NCBI RefSeq assembly: GCF_003991585.1
Contig: NZ_PQSP01000008.1
Coordinates: 62,001-126,000 of the forward strand
Direction: 5' to 3'
Origin: Saezia sanguinis
GTDB lineage: Bacteria; Pseudomonadota; Gammaproteobacteria; Burkholderiales; Burkholderiaceae_C
Length of the DNA stretch: 64,000 nucleotides
Below the pieces are notes generated by a model, which saw nothing but the letters and a program-made list of their open reading frames with translations, did not search any database and was not told the origin of the DNA. This document shows positions 56,264 to 64,000 of the stretch, one piece after another; position 1 is the stretch's first letter, and each line of letters opens with the position of its first letter. The position numbers were made by a program, and so were the translations under genes.

Positions 56264-58579
56264 ATGGCTTCTTATCAGGTAGGATCATCCCGCGCAAAAG
56301 GGAAAAAACAGGAATTGCCGGCTGCAGGGCCGGCTTTTCGCTTCACAGAAGAACTGGTTCTGTTAGTGACTGGTCTGTTGGGCGTGCTGGTCGTTTTAAT
56401 GCTGGCAACCCATTCTTTGCAGGATGCATCGTGGTCCACTTCGGGCATTCAGGGGGTGGATACTGCCAACAGCGTTGGTATGGCTGGTGCCTGGGTTTCC
56501 GACCTGCTGTATTACTTTTTTGGCTATTCTGTCTGGTGGCTGCCATTGGTCGGGTGTATTCTGTGGGCAAAGGCCGTCATCCGTGTTTTCCGTAAACATG
56601 GCGCTGCCACCGTTATCCACTGGCGTGTATGTGTTGGCATTGTGCTGCTGCTGGGCGCGTCGTGTGCGCTGGAGTGGAGCCGTTTGTATGGCGTTGAAAA
56701 ATACCTGCCGGGTGTTTCCGGCGGTGTATTGGGGCAATGGCTGGGCATGCTCGGGCAGCATTGGGCGGGTTTTTCAGGTTCCGGGCTGTTATGGATTGCA
56801 TTATTGCTTTTGGGGCTGAGCTGGTCTTTGGGTTTTGGCTGGATGAATGTGGCCGAAAAGCTGGGGGCGGCCGTGGAGTCGTTTTTCATCAGACTCAAGC
56901 AAAAGGCGGAGTCTGCTGCAGATGAAAAAATAGGGATTCAGGCTGCACAGGAGCGTGAAGCAACCGTGCGCCAAAAGCGGGAGCAGGCACAGCAGCACCC
57001 GGTGGCACCTGTGGTGATTGAGCCGGTGCTCAATGAGGTTGTTGAGTCTGAGCGGGTCATCAAAGAACGGCAAAAGCCCTTGTTCAGTGAGTTACGAGTT
57101 TCCGGCCTGCCCGAAGTCGGTTTGCTGGACAGTGTGCCGCAACAGCATGATGAGGCATCTGCCGAGACATTGGAGTTGACCTCCAGGCTGATTGAAAAGA
57201 AGTTGTCAGACTTTGGCGTGGAGGTTCAGGTCACAACGGCTTCGCCGGGGCCGGTGGTCACGCGCTATGAATTTGAGCCCGCCATTGGTGTGAAGGGGGC
57301 TCAGATTGTCAATCTGTCAAAAGACCTGGCACGTTCTTTAGGGCTGGTTTCACTGCGGGTGGTAGAGACTATTCCGGGAAAAACGACGATGGCGCTGGAA
57401 TTGCCCAATGCCAAACGGCAGATCATCCACCTCTCAGAAGTGGTGGGTTCCAGCACGTACCATGATGCCAAATCGCTGCTTACGCTGTGTCTGGGTAAGG
57501 ATATCATTGGCCGGCCGGTAGTGGCCGATCTGGCCAAAATGCCGCATCTGCTGGTGGCCGGCACCACAGGTTCCGGGAAGTCGGTGGGTATCAACGGCAT
57601 GATTCTTTCCATGCTGTACAAGGCCGAGCCGTCGCAGGTGCGTCTGCTGATGGTGGACCCCAAGATGCTGGAAATGAGCGTATACGAAGGCATTCCGCAC
57701 CTGCTGGCACCGGTGGTGACCGATATGAAACAGGCCGCCAACGCCCTGAACTGGTGTGTGGCTGAAATGGAAAAGCGCTACCGGCTGATGAGCAAACTGG
57801 GGGTGCGTAACCTGGCTGGTTTTAACTCGCGCATAGAGGATGCTAAGGCCCGCGGGGAAAGAATTGCCAACCCGTTTTCATTAACGCCCGAGAGCCCCGA
57901 ACCGCTGGAGCATCTGCCCTATATTGTGGTGGTGATTGATGAACTGGCCGACCTGATGATGGTGGCAGGTAAAAAGATTGAAGAATTGATTGCACGCCTG
58001 GCACAAAAAGCGCGCGCCTCGGGCATTCACCTGATTTTGGCAACACAGCGCCCCAGTGTGGACGTGATTACCGGGCTGATCAAAGCCAACATTCCAACGC
58101 GCATTGCATTTCAGGTCAGCAGCAAGGTAGACAGCCGGACGATTCTGGACCAGATGGGCGCGGAGAGCCTGCTGGGTATGGGCGATATGCTGTATCTGGC
58201 GCCAGGTACCGGGTTGCCCGTGCGTATTCATGGTGCTTTTGTCAGTGACAGCGAAGTACACCGCGTGGTGGAATACCTGAAGAGCCAGGGGGAACCCAAC
58301 TATATTGAAGGTCTGCTGGAAGGTGGTACGCTGGACGGGAATGGCAATGGCGGTGTTGCAGGCGGCGCTGAAGATGCGGAGGCTGATCCGCTGTACGATC
58401 AGGCCGTGGAAATTGTGCTGAAAAACCGGCGTGCTTCCATTTCGCTGGTGCAGCGCCATCTGAAAATCGGTTACAACCGTGCCGCCAGAATTCTGGAACA
58501 GATGGAAAATGCCGGGATCGTATCACCCATGTCCAGTAACGGGAACCGTGATATTCTGGTTCCGACTGGTGAGGAATAA
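56264..58579 (+). CDS. ftsK: DNA translocase FtsK
   Basis: FtsK is a septum-anchored motor that pumps chromosomal DNA towards dif and activates XerCD. The 771-residue protein has four N-terminal membrane helices (about 28-180) and a short charged linker rich in Gln/Glu/Lys (about 210-290). The RecA-like motor has the Walker A G-T-T-G-S-G-K-S at 433-440 and Walker [13 protein letters not shown] near 550. The C-terminal gamma winged helix ends [17 protein letters not shown], which reads KOPS sites. It lies 86 bp after the Crp-like gene and 16 bp before lolA. Confidence 0.97.
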   Translation: MASYQVGSSRAKGKKQELPAAGPAFRFTEELVLLVTGLLGVLVVLMLATHSLQDASWSTSGIQGVDTANSVGMAGAWVSDLLYYFFGYSVWWLPLVGCILWAKAVIRVFRKHGAATVIHWRVCVGIVLLLGASCALEWSRLYGVEKYLPGVSGGVLGQWLGMLGQHWAGFSGSGLLWIALLLLGLSWSLGFGWMNVAEKLGAAVESFFIRLKQKAESAADEKIGIQAAQEREATVRQKREQAQQHPVAPVVIEPVLNEVVESERVIKERQKPLFSELRVSGLPEVGLLDSVPQQHDEASAETLELTSRLIEKKLSDFGVEVQVTTASPGPVVTRYEFEPAIGVKGAQIVNLSKDLARSLGLVSLRVVETIPGKTTMALELPNAKRQIIHLSEVVGSSTYHDAKSLLTLCLGKDIIGRPVVADLAKMPHLLVAGTTGSGKSVGINGMILSMLYKAEPSQVRLLMVDPKMLEMSVYEGIPHLLAPVVTDMKQAANALNWCVAEMEKRYRLMSKLGVRNLAGFNSRIEDAKARGERIANPFSLTPESPEPLEHLPYIVVVIDELADLMMVAGKKIEELIARLAQKARASGIHLILATQRPSVDVITGLIKANIPTRIAFQVSSKVDSRTILDQMGAESLLGMGDMLYLAPGTGLPVRIHGAFVSDSEVHRVVEYLKSQGEPNYIEGLLEGGTLDGNGNGGVAGGAEDAEADPLYDQAVEIVLKNRRASISLVQRHLKIGYNRAARILEQMENAGIVSPMSSNGNRDILVPTGEE

Positions 58580-58595
58580 AAAGGGAAATACAGAG

Positions 58596-59267
58596 ATGAA
58601 CAATGATCGCAAGCCCTTTCATGTCATGCAGCGCCGCGATGTGCTGGGCCTGGCTTTAGTCGGTATTGCAGCGGCAGTGCTGCCTTCACAACGGGCCCTG
58701 GCAGATTCGGTGGATACGCTCAAGAATTTTTTGCAGAACGTTTCCAGCTTGCGCGCCAAGTTTACCCAGGTTGTGGTTTCTTCCCAGAATGACCGTACCC
58801 GTACGTCCAGCGGCACGTTTGTTTTGTCGCGTCCGAACCGGTTTCGTTTTGACTACCTGAAGCCTTATGAGCAGCAGATCATCAGTGATGGCCAGAATCT
58901 ATGGCTGTATGATGTGGATTTGGAGCAGGTGACTCAGCGCGAATACAGTTCTGCGATGGGCTCCACGCCAGCGGCTTTGCTTGCGGGCGGTGCCCAGGCG
59001 ACCATGGCGCAGCAGAACTTCACGCTTCAAAGCGCGCCTGATGCAGACGGACAGCAGTGGATTGAAGCCAAACCCAGACAGGAAGAAGGCCAGATCCGCG
59101 GTGCTCGTATCGGCTTTCGGGAGCAGACACTGGCAACGCTGCAGATCGTGGATAACTTTGGACAGACATCGACGCTGGCTTTCAGCGATGTGGAAATCAA
59201 CCCGGTACTTTCAGATACGCTGTTTACATTCAAAGTGCCGGATGGGGTTGACCTGATTACTGAATAG
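58596..59267 (+). CDS. lolA: Outer membrane lipoprotein carrier protein LolA
   Basis: LolA is the periplasmic chaperone that takes lipoproteins from LolCDE to LolB. The mature part (from about D37) begins V-D-T-L-K-N-F-L-Q-N-V-S-S-L-R-A-K-F-T-Q and has G-T-F-V-L-S-R-P-N-R-F-R-F-D-Y, with the conserved Arg and the aromatic residues lining the lipid cavity. The signal peptide is unusual for LolA: it contains M-Q-R-R-D-V-L-G-L-A-L, a twin-arginine-like pair directly before the hydrophobic core, and ends A-L-A. ATG 58596 is set 16 bp after the ftsK stop. The ftsK-lolA-rarA order is conserved. Confidence 0.93.
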   Translation: MNNDRKPFHVMQRRDVLGLALVGIAAAVLPSQRALADSVDTLKNFLQNVSSLRAKFTQVVVSSQNDRTRTSSGTFVLSRPNRFRFDYLKPYEQQIISDGQNLWLYDVDLEQVTQREYSSAMGSTPAALLAGGAQATMAQQNFTLQSAPDADGQQWIEAKPRQEEGQIRGARIGFREQTLATLQIVDNFGQTSTLAFSDVEINPVLSDTLFTFKVPDGVDLITE

Positions 59268-59319
59268 GAATTCCGTTTCGCGCAGCAAGCGCCAGCCTGT
59301 CAGATTGGAGAAACATACT

Positions 59320-60627
59320 GTGGCAGATTTGTTCCATGCATCAGCCTCACCCGCGACACCACTGGCAGAGCAACTGCGGCCCCAGACACTGGATGAGGTG
59401 GTTGGGCAAACACAGTTGCTGGGGCCGGGCAAGCCACTGCGTTTGGCGTTTGAGTCGGGGCACCCGCACTCCATGATTCTGTGGGGACCGCCCGGGGTTG
59501 GAAAGACAACACTGGCGCGGCTGACTGCCAGAGCATTTGACTATGAGTTTATTGCATTGTCTGCCGTGTTTTCCGGCGTCAAGGACATCCGTGCGGCGGT
59601 AGAACAGGCACAGCAATACCAGGCCAATGGGCGGCAGACCATTTTGTTCATCGATGAAATTCACCGCTTCAACAAAGCCCAACAGGATGCATTGCTGCCT
59701 TTTGTTGAAGCCGGCACGGTCATATTCATTGGCGCAACCACTGAGAATCCGTCGTTTGAAGTAAATTCGGCGCTGCTGTCGCGGGCGCAGGTGTATGTGC
59801 TCAAACCGCTGACGGATGAAGAACTGCATCAGTTGTACGAAAGAGCACATCAACTGGCGTTATCCCATTTGCAGTTTGATGAACTGTCGATTAATACCAT
59901 GATCGGTTATGCCGATGGCGATGCCCGTCGCATGCTGAATCTGTTGGAGCAGGCTGCCACAGCGGCACGGGCAGCAGGCATTACCGAAGTGGATGGCGCA
60001 TTTATTGCCGATGCGCTGATGCTCAATGTACGCCGCTTTGACAAAGGGGGCGATAATTTTTACGACCAAATTTCTGCATTGCACAAGTCGGTGCGTGGCT
60101 CACATCCGGATGCCGCGCTGTACTGGTTTTGCCGCATGTTGGATGGCGGGGCCGACCCGCGTTATCTGGCCCGGCGTATTGTGCGTATGGCGTGGGAGGA
60201 TATCGGCCTGGCTGATCCGAGGGCAATGACGATTGTGAATGATGCGGCGGCTACTTATGAACGGTTGGGCTCGCCTGAAGGCGAGCTGGCTTTGGCACAG
60301 GCGATCATCTACCTTTCCTGTGCGGCCAAAAGCAATGCCGGTTATAACGCCTATAACGCAGCGAAAACTTTCATCAAACAGGATAAATCGCGCGAGGTTC
60401 CTGTACACCTGCGCAATGCCCCGACCAAACTGATGAAAGAACTGGGCTACGGGCATGACTATCGTTATGCGCATGATGAGCCCAACGCGTATGCGGCTGG
60501 AGAGACTTATCTGCCGGACGGTATTGCCGAGCCTGGCTGGTACCAGCCTGTGCCGCGCGGGCTGGAAGTCAAAATTGCTGAAAAACTGGCTTTTTTGAAG
60601 AAGCTGGATGATGAGGCCAACTCATAG
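59320..60627 (+). CDS. rarA: Replication-associated recombination protein RarA
   Basis: RarA (MgsA) is a AAA+ ATPase related to clamp loaders that acts at stalled replication forks. In the 435-residue protein the Walker A is G-P-P-G-V-G-K-T-T at 56-64, Walker [11 protein letters not shown] at 108-117, and sensor 1 [11 protein letters not shown] at 138-148. The C-terminal tetramerisation part has [20 protein letters not shown] near 245-264. I chose GTG 59320 because GGAG lies nine bases upstream and the protein then starts M-A-D-L-F; a TTG at 59305 is the alternative. Terminated by the hairpin at 60668. Confidence 0.96.
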   Translation: MADLFHASASPATPLAEQLRPQTLDEVVGQTQLLGPGKPLRLAFESGHPHSMILWGPPGVGKTTLARLTARAFDYEFIALSAVFSGVKDIRAAVEQAQQYQANGRQTILFIDEIHRFNKAQQDALLPFVEAGTVIFIGATTENPSFEVNSALLSRAQVYVLKPLTDEELHQLYERAHQLALSHLQFDELSINTMIGYADGDARRMLNLLEQAATAARAAGITEVDGAFIADALMLNVRRFDKGGDNFYDQISALHKSVRGSHPDAALYWFCRMLDGGADPRYLARRIVRMAWEDIGLADPRAMTIVNDAAATYERLGSPEGELALAQAIIYLSCAAKSNAGYNAYNAAKTFIKQDKSREVPVHLRNAPTKLMKELGYGHDYRYAHDEPNAYAAGETYLPDGIAEPGWYQPVPRGLEVKIAEKLAFLKKLDDEANS

Positions 60628-60667
60628 AGTGTGGTTTCGCGGCATGCATTCGTGAGTGGCTTTGAAT

Positions 60668-60701
60668 AAAAAAACAGACGGGATACCCCGTCTGTTTTTT
60701 T
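60668..60701. terminator. Bidirectional terminator rarA / cytochrome c
   Basis: CAGACGGG / CCCGTCTG with loop ATAC, flanked by seven A and seven T. It can terminate rarA on the + strand and the dehydrogenase operon on the - strand. Confidence 0.92.
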
Positions 60702-60708
60702 AAAGGAC

Positions 60709-62226
60709 TTATTTGCGTTTGCGTTTGAATTTGGCAAAGAATGCCTTGATACGCGGTGCAAAGCGGATGACCCAGCCTAAAACAAAGACAAGGAGCAGCG
60801 CCATGATACCTACGCCCGCTGCTTTGATGATGGAGGCAATGGGAGCCTCTCCCAGTGCGGCACCGGTGCGCAGTTTGTTGACGTCTACATCTGTTGTTTG
60901 GGTGGTGGGGCGGCCATAGGTCTGGAACAACCAGTTGGTCAGCGTGGCAACTTCCTGGTCTGTGAATTGTCCTTTGAATGCAGGCATGAAAATCTGACGG
61001 TCACCAGCCTGACGCTCAATGCCATTTAAGATGGTGAGCACCACGTTATTAGGGGTGGACTGGCCAAGCGTGCTGTTGTTGACCAGTGATGGGAAGTCGG
61101 CCTGAGCAATACCGCCACCGTCCATGCCATGGCAGCTTGCACATGCGCCATAATACAGTTGCGCACCTGAGAAGCTGCGTGAGGCCGTGCTTGCCGATGG
61201 GCGATAATCTAATGTATCACGAATGGTCCCGGATAAATCACGCAGTTCACCCCATTCAAAAGGAGCGGTTGTAGCTTCGGTGGGCTGATCTTCCTTATTG
61301 CGCATTGCAGGCTGGTCACGCAACCAGGCAATGAGGTCGTTGATATCCTGTTCAGGCAGTTGCGACAGCGATCTTTCAATGGCCTGTGCCATCGGGCCGC
61401 CGGCACTGGATTTGCCTGGGATGTAACCGGTGCTCAGGTATTGCGCCAGTTCTGCATCGGACCATCTGCCGATGCCGCTGATTTCGTCCGGTGTGATATT
61501 GGGAGCATACCAGCCGTTAGTAACGATACTGCCAGCCAGTGGGCGTTCCGGGTCACTGCCCATGGACATGGTTCTGGGCGTGTGGCAGGTACTGCAGTGG
61601 GCCATGCTGGCCAGGTAGGCGCCCCGGTTGATCGCATCGCTTTTATCAGGGTTCGGGCGAAACTCCTGTTCGTTAAAGTTCAGCATTTTCCATCCGGTCA
61701 GGGTCCAGCGGATGTTATATGGAAAATCCATCCGATTCGGGGTTCTGGCCTGTTCAATGGCGGGCAGTGAAAACAGGTAGGCTTTAATTGCCAACACGTC
61801 ATCACGCCGGATTTGTGTGAATGAATCATACGGCATGGCCGGGTAGAGATTTTCTCCATGCCGCCCCCTGCCTGAATGCAAGGCATGGTAAAACTCATCA
61901 TCCGTCCACGCGCCGATTCCAGTGCGCTGGTCTGGCGTGATGTTCGGAGGGTAGATGGTGCCAAAGGGGGTGCGTATGCCTTCGCCACCGGCAAACGGTT
62001 GTGCCGGGTCTTTGGTATGGCATGCGTAACAGTCTGCCGCTGTACTCAGGTAGCGTCCACGTTCAATCAGGTCGGCAGCGGTAGTACTTTCTGTTATGGG
62101 GTCGCTGGTGCTTTCAGAAGCGGGTTGGGCCATGGCTGAGCCAGTCAGCATGAGCAGCCCCAGGCCGACTGCCACCAGCCGCTGGTGCAATTGGTGTATG
62201 AACGCCATGCGCCTGTTGATGCTCAC
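60709..62226 (-). CDS. Triheme cytochrome c subunit of a membrane dehydrogenase
   Basis: The 505-residue secreted protein carries three c-type haem sites: C66-Y-A-C-H70, C211-S-T-C-H215 and C362-A-S-C-H366. It has an N-terminal signal peptide (L-G-L-L-M-L-T-G-S-A-M-A, cut before Q-P) and a single C-terminal membrane anchor (about 470-492) with a basic tail F-K-R-K-R-K. This is the cytochrome subunit of GMC-type dehydrogenases (gluconate, fructose, glucose or sorbitol), passing electrons to ubiquinone or the oxidase. GTG 62226 is chosen because AAGGAG lies just upstream; an ATG at 62250 overlaps the flavoprotein gene. Last gene of the operon. Confidence 0.92.
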   Translation of the reverse strand: MSINRRMAFIHQLHQRLVAVGLGLLMLTGSAMAQPASESTSDPITESTTAADLIERGRYLSTAADCYACHTKDPAQPFAGGEGIRTPFGTIYPPNITPDQRTGIGAWTDDEFYHALHSGRGRHGENLYPAMPYDSFTQIRRDDVLAIKAYLFSLPAIEQARTPNRMDFPYNIRWTLTGWKMLNFNEQEFRPNPDKSDAINRGAYLASMAHCSTCHTPRTMSMGSDPERPLAGSIVTNGWYAPNITPDEISGIGRWSDAELAQYLSTGYIPGKSSAGGPMAQAIERSLSQLPEQDINDLIAWLRDQPAMRNKEDQPTEATTAPFEWGELRDLSGTIRDTLDYRPSASTASRSFSGAQLYYGACASCHGMDGGGIAQADFPSLVNNSTLGQSTPNNVVLTILNGIERQAGDRQIFMPAFKGQFTDQEVATLTNWLFQTYGRPTTQTTDVDVNKLRTGAALGEAPIASIIKAAGVGIMALLLVFVLGWVIRFAPRIKAFFAKFKRKRK

Positions 62227-62239
62227 CCGGTAGACTCCT

Positions 62240-63844
62240 TTATAAAGCATTATGAATGGTTTCGGCCAAACGCAAAGACAATGCGGCGCCGGTCAGTGTG
62301 GGGTTGACCACCCCCGCTGCAGGAATAACGCCTGTAGTTGCCAGAAACAGGTTGGGATGGTCATGGGTGCGGCAGTCGCCGTCAACCACCGAATTTTCCG
62401 GATTATCTCCCATGATGACCGTGCCCATGATGTGGTCACGGTTTTGCCAGCCGGTATCGTCGTTGACCACTTTCCCCTGAAATATCGAGACAAAGTGCCT
62501 GAAGTCCTGTTTGGCAATTTCTGCCCCCGCCTTTACATAGGCGTCCACATCGTAATGGATAGAGGGCTTGGGAATGCCCAGCGCATCTTTGTTGTCAGAC
62601 AGGGTGATGCGGTTACCGGCATGCGGCAGCATTTCAAACACAGTTGAAATACTGACCCAGCGTGCAGCATCATGACGTATTTGCTCATTGAGCTGTTTGC
62701 CTTTATAGCCTGCGGCGATGAGCCGCTCCGTGACCATCAGGTTAGGCACTGCATTGCCTAACGAATGCTTGATGGCCGAGTGCCGGGCTCTGAAGGAGCC
62801 ATCCCGCCAGTTGAACACACCGCCTTGTTGTACGGGCCCGCGCCCGGGCCAGAGCGCGTCGTGGGAAAGGAATGTGAGCCCGATGCCGGTATGGTCCATC
62901 AGGTTGCGGCCCACCTGGTCTGAGGAGTTGGCGACTTCTGAGAGCAGCAGCAGCTTGGGCGTTTCAATGCCATGGGCTGCCACAATGATGAAACGTGCAG
63001 TCAGGTGCCGTTCCTGCCCGTCCGGTGTTTTATAGTGCACGGCGGTAATGACATTGCCTTCGCCTTTTTCCAGTCTGAAGGCGACTGAGTTTGGCATGGT
63101 TTTGGCACCGGCCTCTTTCGCTTTGTCAACATGCGTAATGCCGGAATACATGGCGCCCGTCGGGCATATCGGCATGCAGTTGTTGTTGCCGCTGCAGGCG
63201 GGCCTGTCATCGTAGGTGCGGCTGGCGCGCGCCTGGGGTTCATCAATAAAGCGAAACCCTGCCTGCCCGACTTTTTTGGCAAACTCCTGGGTGTAGGAGC
63301 TCCAGGTTAACTGCGGCAAAGGGTACGGCTGGGAGCGGGGCGGGTAAGGCTGCTGTCTGCCGCGACCACTCTGGTCATCGGTATTGCTGCCGCAAACGCC
63401 CAGGGCTTCTTCTGCCAGTTGGTACCAGGGCTCCAGGTCTTCGTAGCTGATTGGCCAGTCGCGGCCAACACCATAGGTGCTGTGGAGCTTCATGTCGCTG
63501 GGCAGATAACGCCACGCTGCGGCAGCCCAGTGCCAGGTGGTGCCCCCGATCAGGCGCAGCATGCCGGGTTTAAATTCAAACGACCCGGTGTTTTCAAGAT
63601 AGGTATCAGAGACGGCGCCGCCATAAGACTTCGGAGCCCAGGCCTGTTCGGGGTATGGCCGGTTGAAGTCGTTTTTTTCCGGATTATTGCGAAAACGCTC
63701 CACAATTTGCCAGCGCTCCATGCGGGGGCCGGCTTCCAGAATAATGACAGAGTGGCCCCGGCGCGCCAAAGACCAGGCTGCCAGAGAGCCTAAAACGCCG
63801 GATCCGATCACAATGACGTCTGCATCATACTGTGGTATTGCCAT
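62240..63844 (-). CDS. GMC-family flavoprotein subunit of a membrane dehydrogenase
   Basis: The catalytic FAD subunit (534 residues) oxidises a sugar or sugar acid in the periplasm. The FAD motif V-I-V-I-G-S-G-V-L-G-S is at 10-20, and the GMC C-terminal block H-P-N-L-F-L-A-T-T-G then N-P-T-L-T is near 490-517. The cysteine group C-S-G-N-N-N-C-M-P-I-C-P-T-G near 210-223 is the iron-sulfur (3Fe-4S) binding segment found in fructose and FAD-glucose dehydrogenases. There is no Tat or Sec signal, as expected because the small subunit carries it for the complex. It overlaps no gene, and the cytochrome start lies 13 bp after its stop. The substrate cannot be read from the sequence. Confidence 0.92.
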   Translation of the reverse strand: MAIPQYDADVIVIGSGVLGSLAAWSLARRGHSVIILEAGPRMERWQIVERFRNNPEKNDFNRPYPEQAWAPKSYGGAVSDTYLENTGSFEFKPGMLRLIGGTTWHWAAAAWRYLPSDMKLHSTYGVGRDWPISYEDLEPWYQLAEEALGVCGSNTDDQSGRGRQQPYPPRSQPYPLPQLTWSSYTQEFAKKVGQAGFRFIDEPQARASRTYDDRPACSGNNNCMPICPTGAMYSGITHVDKAKEAGAKTMPNSVAFRLEKGEGNVITAVHYKTPDGQERHLTARFIIVAAHGIETPKLLLLSEVANSSDQVGRNLMDHTGIGLTFLSHDALWPGRGPVQQGGVFNWRDGSFRARHSAIKHSLGNAVPNLMVTERLIAAGYKGKQLNEQIRHDAARWVSISTVFEMLPHAGNRITLSDNKDALGIPKPSIHYDVDAYVKAGAEIAKQDFRHFVSIFQGKVVNDDTGWQNRDHIMGTVIMGDNPENSVVDGDCRTHDHPNLFLATTGVIPAAGVVNPTLTGAALSLRLAETIHNAL

Positions 63845-63879
63845 AAACGGTACTTTTTACTCTTGTGGACAGGGTCTCA

Positions 63880-64000
63880 TTATAGGGATGGGGCGTGGGC
63901 CCAACTGCCATATCCGCCACGGGCATAAGTCGGGATTTCCGTGACGTCTTTTGTGGGCGCATACATGAGCGCATGTTCATAAGTGATCAATATGGCGTCT
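63880..64000 (-). CDS. Small subunit of the membrane dehydrogenase, C-terminal fragment
   Basis: Reading the minus strand, the frame is open from the window edge to TAA at 63880-63882. The last 39 residues are D-A-I-L-I-T-Y-E-H-A-L-M-Y-A-P-T-K-D then V-T-E-I-P-T-Y-A-R-G-G-Y-G-S-W-A-H-A-P-S-L. I-T-Y-E-H-A-L-M is typical of the gluconate 2-dehydrogenase subunit 3 family, the small, normally twin-arginine-exported partner of the GMC subunit. It lies 35 bp upstream of the flavoprotein gene, completing the usual small-flavin-cytochrome order. The rest of the gene lies beyond the window. Confidence 0.8.
   Translation of the reverse strand, partial: DAILITYEHALMYAPTKDVTEIPTYARGGYGSWAHAPSL

Overview
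The window is chromosomal DNA of a betaproteobacterium. Burkholderiales is likely and Alcaligenaceae plausible, but the genus cannot be fixed from the sequence. The evidence is conserved gene order: map-glnD; gmk-rpoZ with spoT and greB; a small coiled-coil gene coupled to zapA; trxB / Crp-like regulator / ftsK / lolA / rarA; rpmB-rpmG; DUF1841. Nearly all of it is core genome. I see no insertion sequence, prophage, CRISPR array, tRNA or rRNA.

Layout. 1-12.3 kb: two small lipoproteins, a hypothetical membrane protein, glnD-map facing purL, an enoyl-CoA hydratase-family enzyme, a small membrane protein, and a GMP reductase of the type common in Firmicutes. 12.6-18.2 kb: an FtsX-fold permease, a secreted DUF4189 protein, a group II truncated haemoglobin, a DUF3592 membrane protein, a MOSC protein and an ElaA-type acetyltransferase. 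18.2-24.7 kb: an AT-rich spacer with a striking cluster of DnaA-box-like 9-mers, then a TPP riboswitch and the thiamine operon thiC-thiO-thiS-thiG-thiDE, the last a ThiD-ThiE fusion. 24.7-35.9 kb: a type IV pilus minor-pilin operon (fimT-pilV-pilW-pilX-pilE-pilY1) followed by a second complete pilY1 with its own promoter region. 36-42.4 kb: greB, spoT, a cardiolipin-synthase-like PLD enzyme, rpoZ, gmk, zapA and its small partner. 42.5-51 kb: an EamA permease, tamB, tamA, an acetyltransferase and DUF1841. 51.2-60.6 kb: metG, rpmG, rpmB, trxB, a Crp-family regulator, ftsK, lolA, rarA. 60.7-64 kb: a three-subunit membrane dehydrogenase (triheme cytochrome c, GMC flavoprotein, and the tail of the small subunit, which runs off the window).

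The most interesting signal is regulatory. Upstream of fimT, and again upstream of the second pilY1, there is the same architecture: two copies of an 11-bp element (best form CCGATAAACGG) exactly 21 bp apart, then exactly 12 bp, then a weak -35, a 17-bp spacer and a weak -10. Period and sequence resemble LytTR-type (AlgR-like) response-regulator sites. AlgR controls the equivalent operon in Pseudomonas, so I infer that one regulator drives both the minor-pilin operon and the extra pilY1. A near-perfect CRP-type palindrome lies just upstream of the fimT repeats. The Crp-like protein encoded at 55.5 kb keeps the CRP DNA-recognition residues but has lost key cAMP contacts.

The two PilY1 proteins share nearly the whole C-terminal half, including a 62-bp stretch identical in DNA and a related downstream terminator, but have diverged in the N-terminal adhesin half. 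This suggests tandem duplication, continuing homogenisation of the pilus-docking half, and diversification of the tip.
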